From contig CM037462.1 of NCBI GenBank assembly GCA_021014325.1, positions 14,280,135 to 14,344,134 on the forward strand: a stretch of 64,000 nt of DNA. Direction: 5' to 3'. Made by a program: the position numbers and the translations under genes. Shown piece by piece: positions 35,040 to 46,039 of this stretch (position 1 is its first letter; each line of letters starts with the position of its first letter). Source of the stretch: Plazaster borealis. Taxonomy: Eukaryota > Echinodermata > Asteroidea > Forcipulatida > Labidiasteridae. The notes beneath the pieces were generated by a model that saw only the letters and a program-made list of their open reading frames with translations, was not told where the DNA came from and ran no database searches.

Positions 35040-35800
35040 TTTTTCTTTTTTTTTCGTTTTACTTGCAAAAAAGAAGCCTGGGTCAATATAATCGAAGTAC
35101 TTTATTGAAGTAAATTGAAGACTTTATCTTATCAACATGAGTAGGTTTGCTTTGGAACAAAATCAAAAAGAAACTCTGGCTGAAGTGTGACGCATTGCCA
35201 TTCATAGCTCATTGCTGTAAAATGTACACAGTAATGGCTGATGACAAAAATGTAAAAATGCTACCAAAAGTGCACTGTTTTTATTGAATGAAAATCCTTA
35301 CAGGCTATGCAGTTGGGCTAGAGTGTGGCCTTGATCTTCCCATATATCCTCTTCTCTTATGTCACTGTAATATTAAAGAATGCACTGTTTGGCTCTACAG
35401 GCCCCAGTCCTTTTGAATCCCTTCGGTAATTAACCATATTTTTGACCGCATGAGGGCGCTTTCATCAGGGAATATCTTGCATCACAATTACAGTTTTATC
35501 TTATTTTCATTGCCTGTAAACCTTATATGTAGTTTTCTTGCATTAATGACGAAATACATAAACATAATAGTAACCAAAATGAAAAAAAAACACGCGGTCA
35601 AAAATACGGCAAATTGGATGTACAGTAGAAGGATTTGGGACTGTAAGGGCTAATGGTCTCAATATTTAAGGGGTTTTTTTCTGGTTTTTTTTTTCTTTTT
35701 CTTTATTGGGGTAGAGAGCAGTATATCCTACTTTATGTAAGAGTAACGGAATTGTAGTCACACCAAGATCTAGATGTTTTTGTTAAACAAAGCGTGACTA

Positions 35801-35926
35801 GGGCCCAATGTCATGAGGCTGCTTACCACAGAATATTGTGCTTATAGTCGGTCCGCTGTAAGTCGTGCGATTCTAGGGCCTGTAAGCGCAGAATTCCACG
35901 GTAAGCAGAGCCATGAAATTGGGCCC
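35801..35926. mobile_element. MITE-B copy, short variant
   Basis: Ends GGGCCCAATGTCATGAGGC and GCCATGAAATTGGGCCC, 126 bp. Lies in the ZRANB2-LINE intergenic region. Confidence 0.7.
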
Positions 35927-36100
35927 TGGAATCTACTTGTAAAAGCTGAACATTAAATAAAAAGCTGCTGCTTAGCAATTTTATGTGCTTAGCAAAAATG
36001 GAAGGGTGTACCAGTTACAGACGCTGTACATTACTAGGCATTTAACCTGATAACCTGTTTTTTTGGTAAGCAGGAATTGTTGTGTATTCTTGAATTGCAA

Positions 36101-36346
36101 GGGCCAATTTTATAAAGCTGTTTAAAAATTTGAAATTGCTAAGCACAAGCTAATCTTGCTGAGGATGATCATTCCATGCCATGCAAAATACTAAGTCATG
36201 GAATGATTGCAATTGGTCCCTTGCTATTTCGTGCTTAGCAGCAAACTATGCTAAGCAAGTCAATGAGATTGGGCCAGCCAACTGGTCCCTTGGTATTTCT
36301 TGCTTAGCAGCAAACTATGCTAAGGCAAGTCAATGAGATTGGGCCA
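36101..36346. mobile_element. MITE-B copy with duplicated right end
   Basis: The element runs from GGGCCAATTTTATAAAGC to GAGATTGGGCC at 36275. The last about 71 bp are then repeated once (to 36346), with a one-base difference. Confidence 0.6.
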
Positions 36347-36840
36347 GCCATGTTCTGTAAAAGAACACTGGAGTTCAACTCCACCTTTTCTCTGCTGCTC
36401 TAATGATATCTTTATACATTATCAATAGGTTTGAAAGTATTTTGTAAAAAACATCCAGCTATCAATTTACAGTGTTGTAGTATTCGTACTCGATGTCACA
36501 GACACGATATTTGTCTAAAAATGCACTAAGATACAATTTCAAATACCTGTGGACAAAATACCACTTTCCTATGCTTTTGTAAATTTGTCGATACTTGTTA
36601 TACTATTGCACTGAACAAAATTTATCACATGTCACTGTACTATGCAAAGGCTGATTTGATTATGTAGGGTCTGCGTTGCAGTGTTCACTCCAACGCTGGT
36701 AATTTAGGAAAGTAAGGTGGATGCCTCAAAATAATCTGACCTTGATTTTGAATTTCTTGACCTGGGAATTTTTGCTCTTATGATACCCGGACAGTACAAT
36801 AAAAATACAGTGTTTTCTTTCTCAAGGGATGTTTAAAATG

Positions 36841-37050
36841 GCTACACCCCTATGTTCCGACACCCCTATGTTCCGACACCTTATACTTATGACACCTATG
36901 TTCCGACAACCCCTGTGTATTTTCCTATTCTAACCTAAACCCTAACCTATGATGAATGAGGGGGTTTGTAGTACATAGGGGGTGTCAATGGAAAGTGTCG
37001 AACATAGGGGTGTCGGAATATAGGGGTGTCGGAATATAGAGCAGTCGCCT
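36841..37050. repeat. Inverted array of CCTATGTTCCGACAC units
   Basis: At the left the unit CCCTATGTTCCGACAC occurs two to three times in tandem; at the right the complement GTGTCGGAATATAGGGG occurs twice with other partial copies. Left and right blocks can pair around a roughly 60-bp centre. Confidence 0.75.
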
Positions 37051-37324
37051 TTAAAATATCTTTAGGAAGTTATGTTGGGTTTCGGTATCTTTCACATCCC
37101 CCCCCCAAAAAAAACCGTCAAGTGCCAAATGTCAAATAGCCCTTTAACAAAATATTACCACAACTACTAGCCTTCATATAGATGGAGGTTTAGCCAATAG
37201 TGATACAAAGGAAACGCACATCTTTGTACATGTGGCGTACAGGATGTGCAAACGAGCAACCTCCTTTTGACCTCTATGCGAGGGCGCCCTACTCTAGTGA
37301 CCTCATGTGCAAAAAAGGTCTATT

Positions 37325-37443
37325 GACCCCTTGCACAACATGGAGCGTGCTTACACGCACCTATCCTGTCCGCCATTTTGGGAGTCAAAATGGCGGACGC
37401 ACATGTTGTGGAGGTGCATTCCGCGTTGTGCAAGGCGTCAATT
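37325..37443. mobile_element. Inverted-repeat element (TTGACCCCTTGCACAAC ends)
   Basis: Ends TTGACCCCTTGCACAAC and GTTGTGCAAGGCGTCAA enclose a shorter inner palindrome, CCGCCATTTTGGGAGTCAAAATGGCGG-like, at 37370-37397. Confidence 0.65.
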
Positions 37444-37814
37444 ATATTCTGTTTAACCAAAGGTCCAATTTTCTTCAATAATAGGTGCGATTACGTGCGA
37501 TTAGTTTTGACTGCTAGATTTCCAACGCACTTTTTTATTGAACTCCTCTGAATCTTTTGAGCACATACTACACTTTGTTATGTCGCAATTTGCTTTGCGT
37601 TGCGCTTGTTTAAGTAAGAGGCAAACAGGGATTTGGATTTCAGATGAAACTTTCTAAAAACGGTTTTAGGGAACGCTAATGAAATACACACACAATACAG
37701 AATTGAGGTTTATACCGAACACTGTACCACCTGCCTAGTCACAGTACAATTTAGAAAATGTGTACTTTTTTATTTTCTATTTTTTTTTAAATAGAATTAG
37801 CTGTTGCAAACTGC

Positions 37815-38851
37815 TTAAAGGGATCGTACACGTTTGGTAATTGGAGCCTATAGACTGTGCAAGTCTCGCGCGTATCGGAACGAGAAAACACGTCAAACGA
37901 AGAACATTATTTTTTCTGAAATCAAATCTTTGTTTTAAATTATATCTAATGACACAATCTGATCAACAAAAATACTCATTACATGTTTATAAAATCAGTT
38001 TTAGTTTTTATAATAAATACACAAATAATGTGTTAATTATTAGTGAAGCAAAATTAAAACTCTGGGACAAGGATGCTTATTCGATCTTAACTTTTCAGAA
38101 ACCACTTGCGTGGATTCGCGAAGGTCACACGGGCGGTAAATTAACGCTTGACGCAGTTTTTGAGGACGCTGACGCCTCATAGACTGCAGTGAAAAGGCTT
38201 CGCCTTGCAATTACATCATCTGGCGATTATCATCGCTCTTCCAAAACAAGCGTTTACATAAGTTTTGTGATGGAGGTGAGCACAAAATTCTTAATTTTTT
38301 GCATCAACCGGAAGCCGAGGTCAAGTTTAATTTTCGGGTTTTCTTCAAGATATTGTTGAAATTATTGCACTTTCATATTTTTTATCACTAAGTATTACAT
38401 TCCCAACAACATATGTATTTTTCACTGGCATAAACCACGTTAAACTAAAATAATTGACAAAACAAAATCTCGCCCACGTAAATCTCCATATGGTTGGGAC
38501 CACAATGGTCCCGGAAGTTCAAATATGCGCGAGACTTGCACAGTCTATTGTTTGTTTCAATCCTTCTTTCAAACCTGTGAAAAATTCCATTTAAAAAGGT
38601 GGAAGTGTTTTTGAGATATTGCTGAAAATCTGGAGCGGTTATGTCCAAGCAGGAAGAATAATCTGCATTATTTAAAATATTTTGGGGATAAAAAGTGATA
38701 CATTTTTCCATAACCGCAGTCGTTGGAAGTAAAAAGTCTCTCAAAATGCATTATACTATCCAAAGCTGCTGTACCTCTTACCAAGCCTTACCAATAAAGT
38801 TTTTATTGCCATAAATTTTCAGAGTCATTACCAAACGTGTACGATGCCTTT
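37815..38851. mobile_element. MITE-2 copy interrupted by another inverted-repeat element
   Basis: The two MITE-2 ends are 1037 bp apart instead of about 355 bp because a 693-bp element (37853-38545) has inserted near the left end. With that removed the remaining sequence aligns along MITE-2. Confidence 0.8.
37853..38545. mobile_element. Nested 693-bp inverted-repeat transposon
   Basis: Terminal inverted repeats GACTGTGCAAGTCTCGCGC and complement (19 bp, perfect) are flanked by TA on both sides (37851-37852, 38546-38547), as for Tc1/mariner-type insertions. The interior is not palindromic. It holds a 113-codon open frame ending at 38182 (LKLWDKDAYSILTFQKP is the most protein-like part) and ATGGAG followed by GTGAGC at 38269-38280, which resembles a short first exon. 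No transposase was recognised. Confidence 0.7.
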
Positions 38852-39324
38852 AGCAACCAAAAGGACCTATGGTATAAATGCAAAAATAGTAGTTAATGGC
38901 CTGACCTTTTGACCCTAGAAAGAACAGTCTTTCTCGAAGGCTTTTTTTATGTCGAAGTTCAGTTTTGGTAATATTTTTCATACCCAGTTTATTTACAAAA
39001 AAAATGCTGCCATTTAAACAAATTGTTTGTGGGATGAATTAATCTTTTTATCAGAAACACATTGCTGGTGAGTACGTTTAATAGATTGTATGAGCTTAAT
39101 AAATACATCATTCAAAAATGAGTTTGTTGTTTGTGTCGACTGGCTTTTATTCAGTTTCAAACCGTGTTAATTGAACACCTTTATTTAAAAAGAATAGTTC
39201 AGTTTGTAATTGTCGTACCTCCAAATTAACCTTGTATTTCAAAATTAATCACTTTTACTCAAACAGTGGGTTTAGAAAGCAAATACTTCACCATTTTTAA
39301 TTTTTTTTTGTAAAGCACTAAATA

Positions 39325-39412
39325 TAACTTGGTGGGATTCGAACCCACGACCTTTTCCATTCTAGAGCAGATGTCTTAGCACTAGACCACCGACATTGCC
39401 CGGTAGCTCGAG
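39325..39412 (-). mobile_element. tRNA-like SINE head (minus strand)
   Basis: On the minus strand, TGGTCTAGTGCTAAGACA and GGGTTCGAATCCCACC have tRNA A- and B-box spacing. The acceptor ends do not pair, so a SINE head or tRNA pseudogene is preferred over a real tRNA. Confidence 0.55.
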
Positions 39413-39958
39413 GCAGTTCGAATCTTACATGTATATTTTTTTTAAAGGACTTTGGGGGGGGAAGTACCGAGTATACAGTGCTTTACAAACATCAGTGTAT
39501 GGGTAAAACCAAATAATATTCTTTATCCACGATGCAAATTTAACATATATAATATTGGGTTTTTTGTGAGAATAAACAAATTCCCATCCTAAAGTTTTTG
39601 AGAAACACACCAAACAACCTCCTAGTAAAAGCTTCATAATTCATCAATAAGCCATGTTGCGAGTTAGATTTGAAAATGTCTGTGGTACAATGACTTGCTT
39701 AGTCACAAGTAACCATTTAAAATTTGAATTCTTTAGACAATACAATAGACAGTTTCTTTATCTTCAAGCAAACTTTAATCCTCGATTCTGATTAGTCGAC
39801 TCATAGCAACAAGAGGTGTGATGTAAACACTGTTGTACAGCCAATATCGCACCCTGCAGATTGCTCTGTTCTAACTCTGCATATTGCACTACTTTATGCT
39901 ACCTGTCAAGTTTGCTTGAAGATGAATTTGTTATCTAACATGCGCTCGATCGTGTAAT

Positions 39959-40768
39959 CGGGGCTCAAATTTGACACTGGACCGCAGGCCCGAGGCTGGT
40001 GATTTTAGCCCCGGGCCAGTTAACTCATGACCGGACAAGTCCGGTAGTCTTGTGTTTTTTTGAATAATTATACCTCACTATGTAAACTGCTCACAAAAAG
40101 TTAGGAAACTTTTTTTAATCAAGTATATTTTTTATTATTTATTACTCTCTTTGTATATGTTATATATCAATGCAAAGCTGAAGTGTTCCTCTTTAAAATG
40201 ATACCACATTTGCAATGATTACATGTTGCTGAATTTGGCTACATGAATGACAATGAGGCAAAGTCACAAATCAAATGTGCCAAAATTACCGCATGTTTGA
40301 ATTACAGTGTCAATTTGTTTGTTCACACAGTAACACAAAATTGCTAATTTTGGCACATTTGATTTGTGACTTTGTCTCATTCTCATTAATGTGGCCAAGT
40401 CCAGCAACATGTCATCATTGCACATTTGGTATCATTTTAATGAAGAACACTTCAGCTTTCTATTGATATGCAACATAATACAAGAGGGTAATAAATAATA
40501 AAAAATATACATGATTAAAAAAAGTTTCCTAACTTTTTGTGAGCAGTTTATTATCTTAAACAGAAAGAATTATCTTCAAATGTTGAGTCAGTATCAAAAT
40601 ATATTAGACAAATGAGACAAATCTTCCATAGTGCTTGCTGTTCAAATAAAATTAATTTACATGTTTAACTTTGTAGAAAGTTCTTTCTCATTAAGATTCT
40701 GGTCTTGTAAAATAAATTCTGGACCGGTAAACATTTGGAGCTACAAATTCCCCCCAATTCGAGCCCTG
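39959..40768. mobile_element. hAT-like repeat interrupted by a foldback element
   Basis: Ends GGGGCTCAAATTTGACACTG and CCAATTCGAGCCCTG match the CAGGGCTCGAATTT tips of copies at 15.5 kb. The interior GGACCGCAGGCCCGAGGC and ATTCTGGTCTTGTAAAAT are shared with 1990-2420. The 464-bp element 40085-40548 is inserted in it. Confidence 0.65.
40085..40548. mobile_element. Long foldback element with TA target duplication
   Basis: AACTGCTCACAAAAAGTTAG and its exact complement form the ends, and pairing continues for about 200 bp on each side, leaving roughly a 60-bp centre (about 40289-40346). TA flanks it on both sides (40083-40084, 40549-40550), as for Tc1/mariner insertions. Confidence 0.85.
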
Positions 40769-40809
40769 GATCTGCACCCCATATCCAACTCACGGCTGAG
40801 TTGGAGTTG

Positions 40810-40965
40810 GATATGGGCCCAGACCAGTATAATAGGCTGCTGTATGTTTTGAATTTCTACATATTCCATTTTTCTTTCGTAATTGTTGGTCTGATTGTTT
40901 TTCTAAGTCTTCTGTATGTATTTTAATGTTTTAAAGCCTGAATGAATAAATAAATAAATAAATAC
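40810..40965 (+). mobile_element. Possible LINE 3' tail with (AATA)n
   Basis: A short unique-looking region ends with five tandem AATA units at about 40943-40962. It resembles a retroelement 3' end, but there is no coding sequence to confirm it. Confidence 0.3.
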
Positions 40966-41340
40966 AGTATGTAGACCCTGACCAATTTATAAACAAAGCG
41001 ATGGCATACCTGCCAACTGTTCAGATTTAATTGGAATTGTCCAGATTTTTGAGATTTACAGGGTGCAAAAAATCAGATTATTCCTATTTCTGATAAGGGA
41101 CAGCAATGAACAAGATCAACAAGTTCTGGCAAAAGAGGGTGCCATTAGCTTGCGGCAGTTAGAGATTTTCTTACGGGATACAGTGATTTTTGTACTTTGT
41201 TTTAAATACATACATCATTTGTTTGTGTACATGTAATGAGCTTTACTTGCACAACTTATTGCATCGCTGTCTGTGGACTCGTAAAACTGGTTCCTATTTC
41301 TGAGGTTTCAATGTTGGCAGGTATGCGATGGGGAGAACTA

Positions 41341-41512
41341 CAGTCAACTCTTGTTATGACAAGATCGCTGGGACTGGACAAATTACCTCTTTATAACAGG
41401 AACGTTGTTATAACTGGACACGCACAAACAAGAAACACAAAGTAGAAATGAGATTCAGGACTTCAGAATGTACTCTTTAAAAGCAAAACTTCTTTATAAC
41501 AAGAGTTGACTG
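41341..41512. mobile_element. Tigger/pogo-like MITE
   Basis: Ends CAGTCAACTCTTGTTATGAC and complement (CTTTATAACAAGAGTTGACTG), flanked by TA at 41339-41340 and 41513-41514. CAGT...GTTATAAC tips with TA duplication are characteristic of pogo/Tigger elements. 172 bp, non-coding. Confidence 0.8.
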
Positions 41513-43078
41513 TATTTACACAGGCTGAACAAAGTTCCTCAAACATCTGATTTTGTTCCATGGACAATACAAAAATATTAATTATTTGTGTAGCCTATAC
41601 AAGACAACAAAAATTGTTATTGCAAATTAAATTAGTATGCATTCCAGTACAAGACAAGCAAATATGTTATAAAAAACCCCAGAAGAAACTGCAATCACAC
41701 AAACTTTTGTACAGTGTTTTTCAGATTACTATGGCACTAAACAAGAAGAAAATTAGGAACTCAGCTGATCAACTGAAAAGCTGCATGCCTGATGGACATG
41801 AAATTTAACAATTACAAAAAACACATTTTTAAGAATAAAGACGGGTTTTGGTCTTGTTGATTTTGATATTAATATTTTCATTGAGCGAGTTACATAGTAA
41901 ATGTTACCTGTACATGCATTAATTTAACCTTTGGATATCCATTAACTTTTTCATAAACCATTTAATTTTAGTGATAAATTGATTGTATGGACACATTAAT
42001 TGTTTACTTGTTTTTTTGCAAATGGTGACCCCCAAAAAACAGGACACAATAGCACCCTCAAGAGTCCTCTTTCCCATTCTGAAAACTGTGGCCGTGGATC
42101 TTTATTTTTTGATTTACAACTATTTTTCTGAAGGGATTTAATGAAAGAGTTAATGGTCCAATGGACTGTGCAAAAAACATCAGTCAATCAAAAGTTCAAA
42201 GGTGCATTGTAACAGAAGTCTCGACAAAGTTGCATTGCCGTTTTTCTCAGAAGGAATTTTGACAAGTGATGGCTTTTTCAAAAAGAAAAAACCTACACAA
42301 ACTCTCGCATAATGCATTGGACAAAACACAAAATACATCTAACTTGGAAGGACACTTAGCCTATAGGCTGTACTTGCAATTTTCTTGACACAATGTGGTT
42401 TTTTTACCAAGTCATATAGGCGCGAGTGAGTTGATTATCATTCTAATCTCAGCAACACTTGCACTCAACAATTGTTTTAGTCTGTGGTTCTTTAAAGTGC
42501 ATAGTTGTCTATTAAAAAACATTAGCAAAGGGCAAATGTCATACTTGAAGGCAATTTGCAGGCAACCAGTTCCAGGCAATCTCCAAGAAGAAAAAAACAT
42601 TGTCTTGGGGACAGTAAGATACCACTAGAAAAATGTATATGTTGTACATTAGCCTTGCTAAAGGCGATTTTTCACGCCGAAAAAGACGGTGTAAACCCAC
42701 ACGTATACATGTACTGTAAACTGTGCGCAATTTGTATGATCACACTGAGCACGATGCCCTTACTACTACTGTGCATAGGTCATCTGCACTCGTATTACTG
42801 TCCGCATACGGAGTCCGTCAGAGAGTCCACGTATTCTCACAACACGCAAGCACTGCGTATACATAGCCTACACATGCGTGTGCACACAGAGACTGCACAT
42901 AGGTTGGGCGGGTAGCGCAATAGCGCAAAGGGAAAACAAACTAAACAAAAAAACAAATAAATAAATGAAAAGAAAAATCCAACACCTTGGTCAAGGCTAG
43001 TTGTACAACCGAAGTGTTCCTTTTACATGCAGTGCAGTTGGCTGCCTCCAAGTTACCTGTAAAAATTGCCCCGTGTGA

Positions 43079-43079
<1 letters not shown>
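41513..43079. other. Unassigned intergenic DNA
   Basis: 42660-42900 is rich in alternating purine-pyrimidine words (ACGTATACATGT, CACACATGCGTG). No gene found. Confidence 0.45.

Positions 43080-43118
<39 letters not shown>
43080..43118. repeat. (ATT)n microsatellite, LINE 3' tail
   Basis: About twelve to thirteen uninterrupted ATT units directly abut an AATAAA-like sequence on the minus strand. This is the expected tail of the neighbouring LINE. Confidence 0.9.
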
Positions 43119-43649
43119 TTATTTGCCATAACAGTACAAAACAAAATACAAGACAATATACCCCGAGATGGGCAAGGGACAACAAAAGCAAATACATACT
43201 ATGATCCGTAGATCTGTTGCCCCACATCTGGGGTACACAATGAAATAAATATAGATTTAAACGTATAATATAGTACACGCAATAATAAAAGCAGATAATT
43301 ATACAAAACCAATAATAAATAATAAATAATAAACAACTAATTTATAAAACGAAAATAAATAAGTAAAATAACAGTAAAAGTAAAGATAAAGAAGCATATA
43401 TATAAGTAAATAAATAAACTTGTATAAATAAAAACGATTTAAATAAAAACTAAAAAAAAACCTATTTAAAATATTGCACAAGTGAATGGGCACAAGCAGG
43501 CAATTAAAAGCCACACTCCCCTCCCCGGAGTAAATAATTAAATAAAAATAAGAACAAATAAAATAGTGCAAAATTTACCAGTAAGAAAGAGTAACACAAA
43601 AAACGGACAGAAGGCCCTGCCCACACTGAAGAAAAATAATAAAAACTAT

Positions 43650-45425
43650 TCAAGTTGATTCATGAGATTGGCAGACAGAATATCTAAGTGATTTGAGGAA
43701 GCTGTGGAAGGGCAATAGCAGTAGGGAATTACGAATGTTTTCTGGTAAACTAGACCAAAGTCTGGGGAAAAGATGAGGAGCAGACAAATGCAAAGCATCG
43801 GTTCTAGCATACAGGTGTTTGAAGGTGACAACGTCAGGATATCTATGGTTGACAGAAATGATGTCAGCCACATCACAATAAATAAGGTTAAACTTACACT
43901 TAATGATAAAATACAAAACAGAAAAATTACGACGAATTGACAGAGACGACCAATTAAGGGACTTAAGTCTATCGGGGTGAGACATCTCACCCATCCTCTG
44001 CCCAAGAATAAATCGAGTAGCACGTTTTTGTACCCGTTCAAGGGCCTGAGTCTGGAGAGATGTATGAGGGAGCCATGCTGGCATACCATGTTCTAAAATA
44101 GGGACAACTAGAGATTTATAAAGACAGAACTTGGCTGAAACAGAAGAATTGAAAGCAATGGTCTTAATGAGGCCCAATGTTCTGTTGGCACTTGAAACAA
44201 CATTCTTAATATGGTTATTCCAAGAGAGCTGGGCATTCAGAGTGACTCCAAGGTATTTGACAGAGGTTGTGGGTTGCAAGGGAAAACCTGAAAGGGTGTA
44301 AACAGGGGGGTTGAGAGAGTGTTTACGGGAAATATGCATGATTTTGGACTTAGTGGGGTTGAACGTCATACCATTGGAGACACTCCAAGTGCTCAGCTCA
44401 TCAAGGTCATGCTGGAGGGAGCTTACATCTAAACAGGAACGGATTGGACGATAAATTAATACATCATCAGCGAAAAAAACACGATTAGAACTGAGGTTGT
44501 AAGATATATCATTGATGAATAAATTGAATAACAGCGGCCCAAGAACACTGCCTTGAGGAACACCAGAGCTAACTACGGACCATGAGGAGTTCATACCTAC
44601 AAATGTGACTCTTTGTTGACGATCAACCAGAAAATCTTTTATCCAACTCCAAAGAGAGCCACGGATGTTAAAATTACTAGCAAGTTTATGTACAAGTATA
44701 TGATGGGGCATACGGTCAAAAGCTTTACTCATATCCAAGAAAACTGCATCAATCCTTGGGGGACTACGCTTATCTAAAGTGGTAGCCCATGAATGATACA
44801 CATTCATAAGTTGGGTGACACAAGATTTGTGAGGAACAAAACCATGCTGCTTATCAGACAATAAACAATTAGAATTTAAATGATCTTTAACAACATTAGA
44901 TAACAGTCTCTCTATGATCTTGCTAACGAGAGAAGTGAGAGCAATAGGCCTATAGTTACTAAGAAGGGAACGGTCACCAGATTTAAACACGGGGGTAATA
45001 TTGGCAAGCTTCCAACCACGGGGAAGGCGTCCACAGGCAATGGAATCATTGAAGATCCTACAGAGAACTGGAGAGATAGTAGAAACTGTGTTACGCAAGA
45101 ATTTAGCGTTGATTCCATCTGGCCCAGGAGCCTTCCCCAGAGGTAAGGAAGATAAGGTACGCTGAATATCATCAACTGAGAAGTTCACACTAGACAGAGC
45201 TGGAATGGGAAAATCACATGTGGGAGGGTCTTGACAAACAGGGACATCAGTAGAAAAAACTGAAGCAAAATAAGTATTTAAAGCACAAGCTATTTCATGA
45301 GGGTTGACTAGTGTTTGGGCATTATGTTTAAAAGACAATGGGGTAGGTGATCGTTTCCTGCATGCTACGAACAAAGGACCAAAAACGTTTTTTGTTGTCC
45401 TTGGATGAAAACATGTTATTAACAA
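43650..45425 (-). pseudogene. LINE reverse transcriptase ORF (frame-broken)
   Basis: An open frame of 591 codons carries the non-LTR reverse transcriptase core: LGKAPGPDGINAKFL, YRPIALTSLVSKIIERL, DAVFLDMSKAFDRMPH, SSGVPQGSVLGPLLFNLFIN, the catalytic FADD box and SVKYLGVTLNAQLSW. The C-terminal part has FSVLYFIIK and LWSSLPENIR, typical of CR1/Jockey-like LINEs. The catalytic motif looks intact. The first about 20 codons of this frame are not homologous; the true upstream frame is the one at 45328-45999, so a single frameshift separates the two. Confidence 0.85.
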
Positions 45426-45999
45426 AGTGGTTATAAGCCTTGCGAGTGCAATATTTTAGCTGATTACGTACAAGTTTATAAGAGTTCCAATCAGCAAGAG
45501 ATCCAGAGCGCTTAGCCTTGGAAAACAGTTTACGCTTTACTGAGCACAAATGTTTCAGGTCAGCATCAACCCATGGAGAATTGTTCCTTTTCCTTGTCCG
45601 CTTTCTAGAACCAGGAATGGCGTCTTTGACAGCAGCATTAATCAGGTCCAAAATACCTTCCCATGAAGAGTCGATGTCATCTTTGACAAAAACAAGATCC
45701 CAGGGAGCATATTGGAGGAGAGCGTTGAGATGAGTGATGGAATCAGGATTGTAAGACAAAAACTGTCTAACAACAGAGGGATGCGGGGGAGAAGTATTCA
45801 GACGAGTGACGAACTGAACGGCAAGATGATCACTGGTAACGGGGTTGGGAACAGTCTCAACGGATACGAAGTTATGCGGAGAACTACTGAAGACCAAATC
45901 GATGGTGGACCCAGAAGAAATGGTATCATCACTACATGGGGGACGGGTGATGTCTGTGACAAGCTGAAATAGGTTTAACGAGTCGGCAAATTCATACAA
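45328..45999 (-). pseudogene. LINE endonuclease C-terminal part and linker (same element, other frame)
   Basis: An open frame of 223 codons includes DITRPPC, STIDLVFSS and VTSDHLAVQF, the last being the SDH motif of the apurinic-type endonuclease, then a basic linker ending KKRFWSFVRSM. Homology leaves this frame at about 45350-45370 and continues in the reverse transcriptase frame. Coding similarity extends upstream of the first Met to about 46030, where the element is truncated. Confidence 0.78.
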
Positions 46000-46039
46000 A
46001 CGAGAGCGGTTCGGAGAGTCGGCTACTATATGGCCTTAT

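Larger units (their letters stand above)
43080..46035 (-). mobile_element. 5'-truncated CR1/Jockey-superfamily LINE with (TAA)n tail
   Basis: Read on the minus strand, the element starts inside the endonuclease domain near 46035, passes through a full reverse transcriptase, and ends in a 3' UTR of about 0.5 kb and a perfect ATT microsatellite at 43080-43118 (TAA repeats on the element's strand). A-rich 3' tails of simple triplets and frequent 5' truncation are normal for non-LTR elements. The N-terminal endonuclease and any ORF1 are missing, so it cannot move on its own. It lies downstream of ACP5, in the intergenic space between ZRANB2 and ACP5. Confidence 0.88.

Noticed and set aside
42556..42915. 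119-codon plus-strand frame rich in Cys and His
   Set aside because: No splice sites or recognisable motif, and the region is made of alternating purine-pyrimidine words.
44912..45175. Second minus-strand frame inside the LINE
   Set aside because: Shadow frame of the reverse transcriptase ORF.
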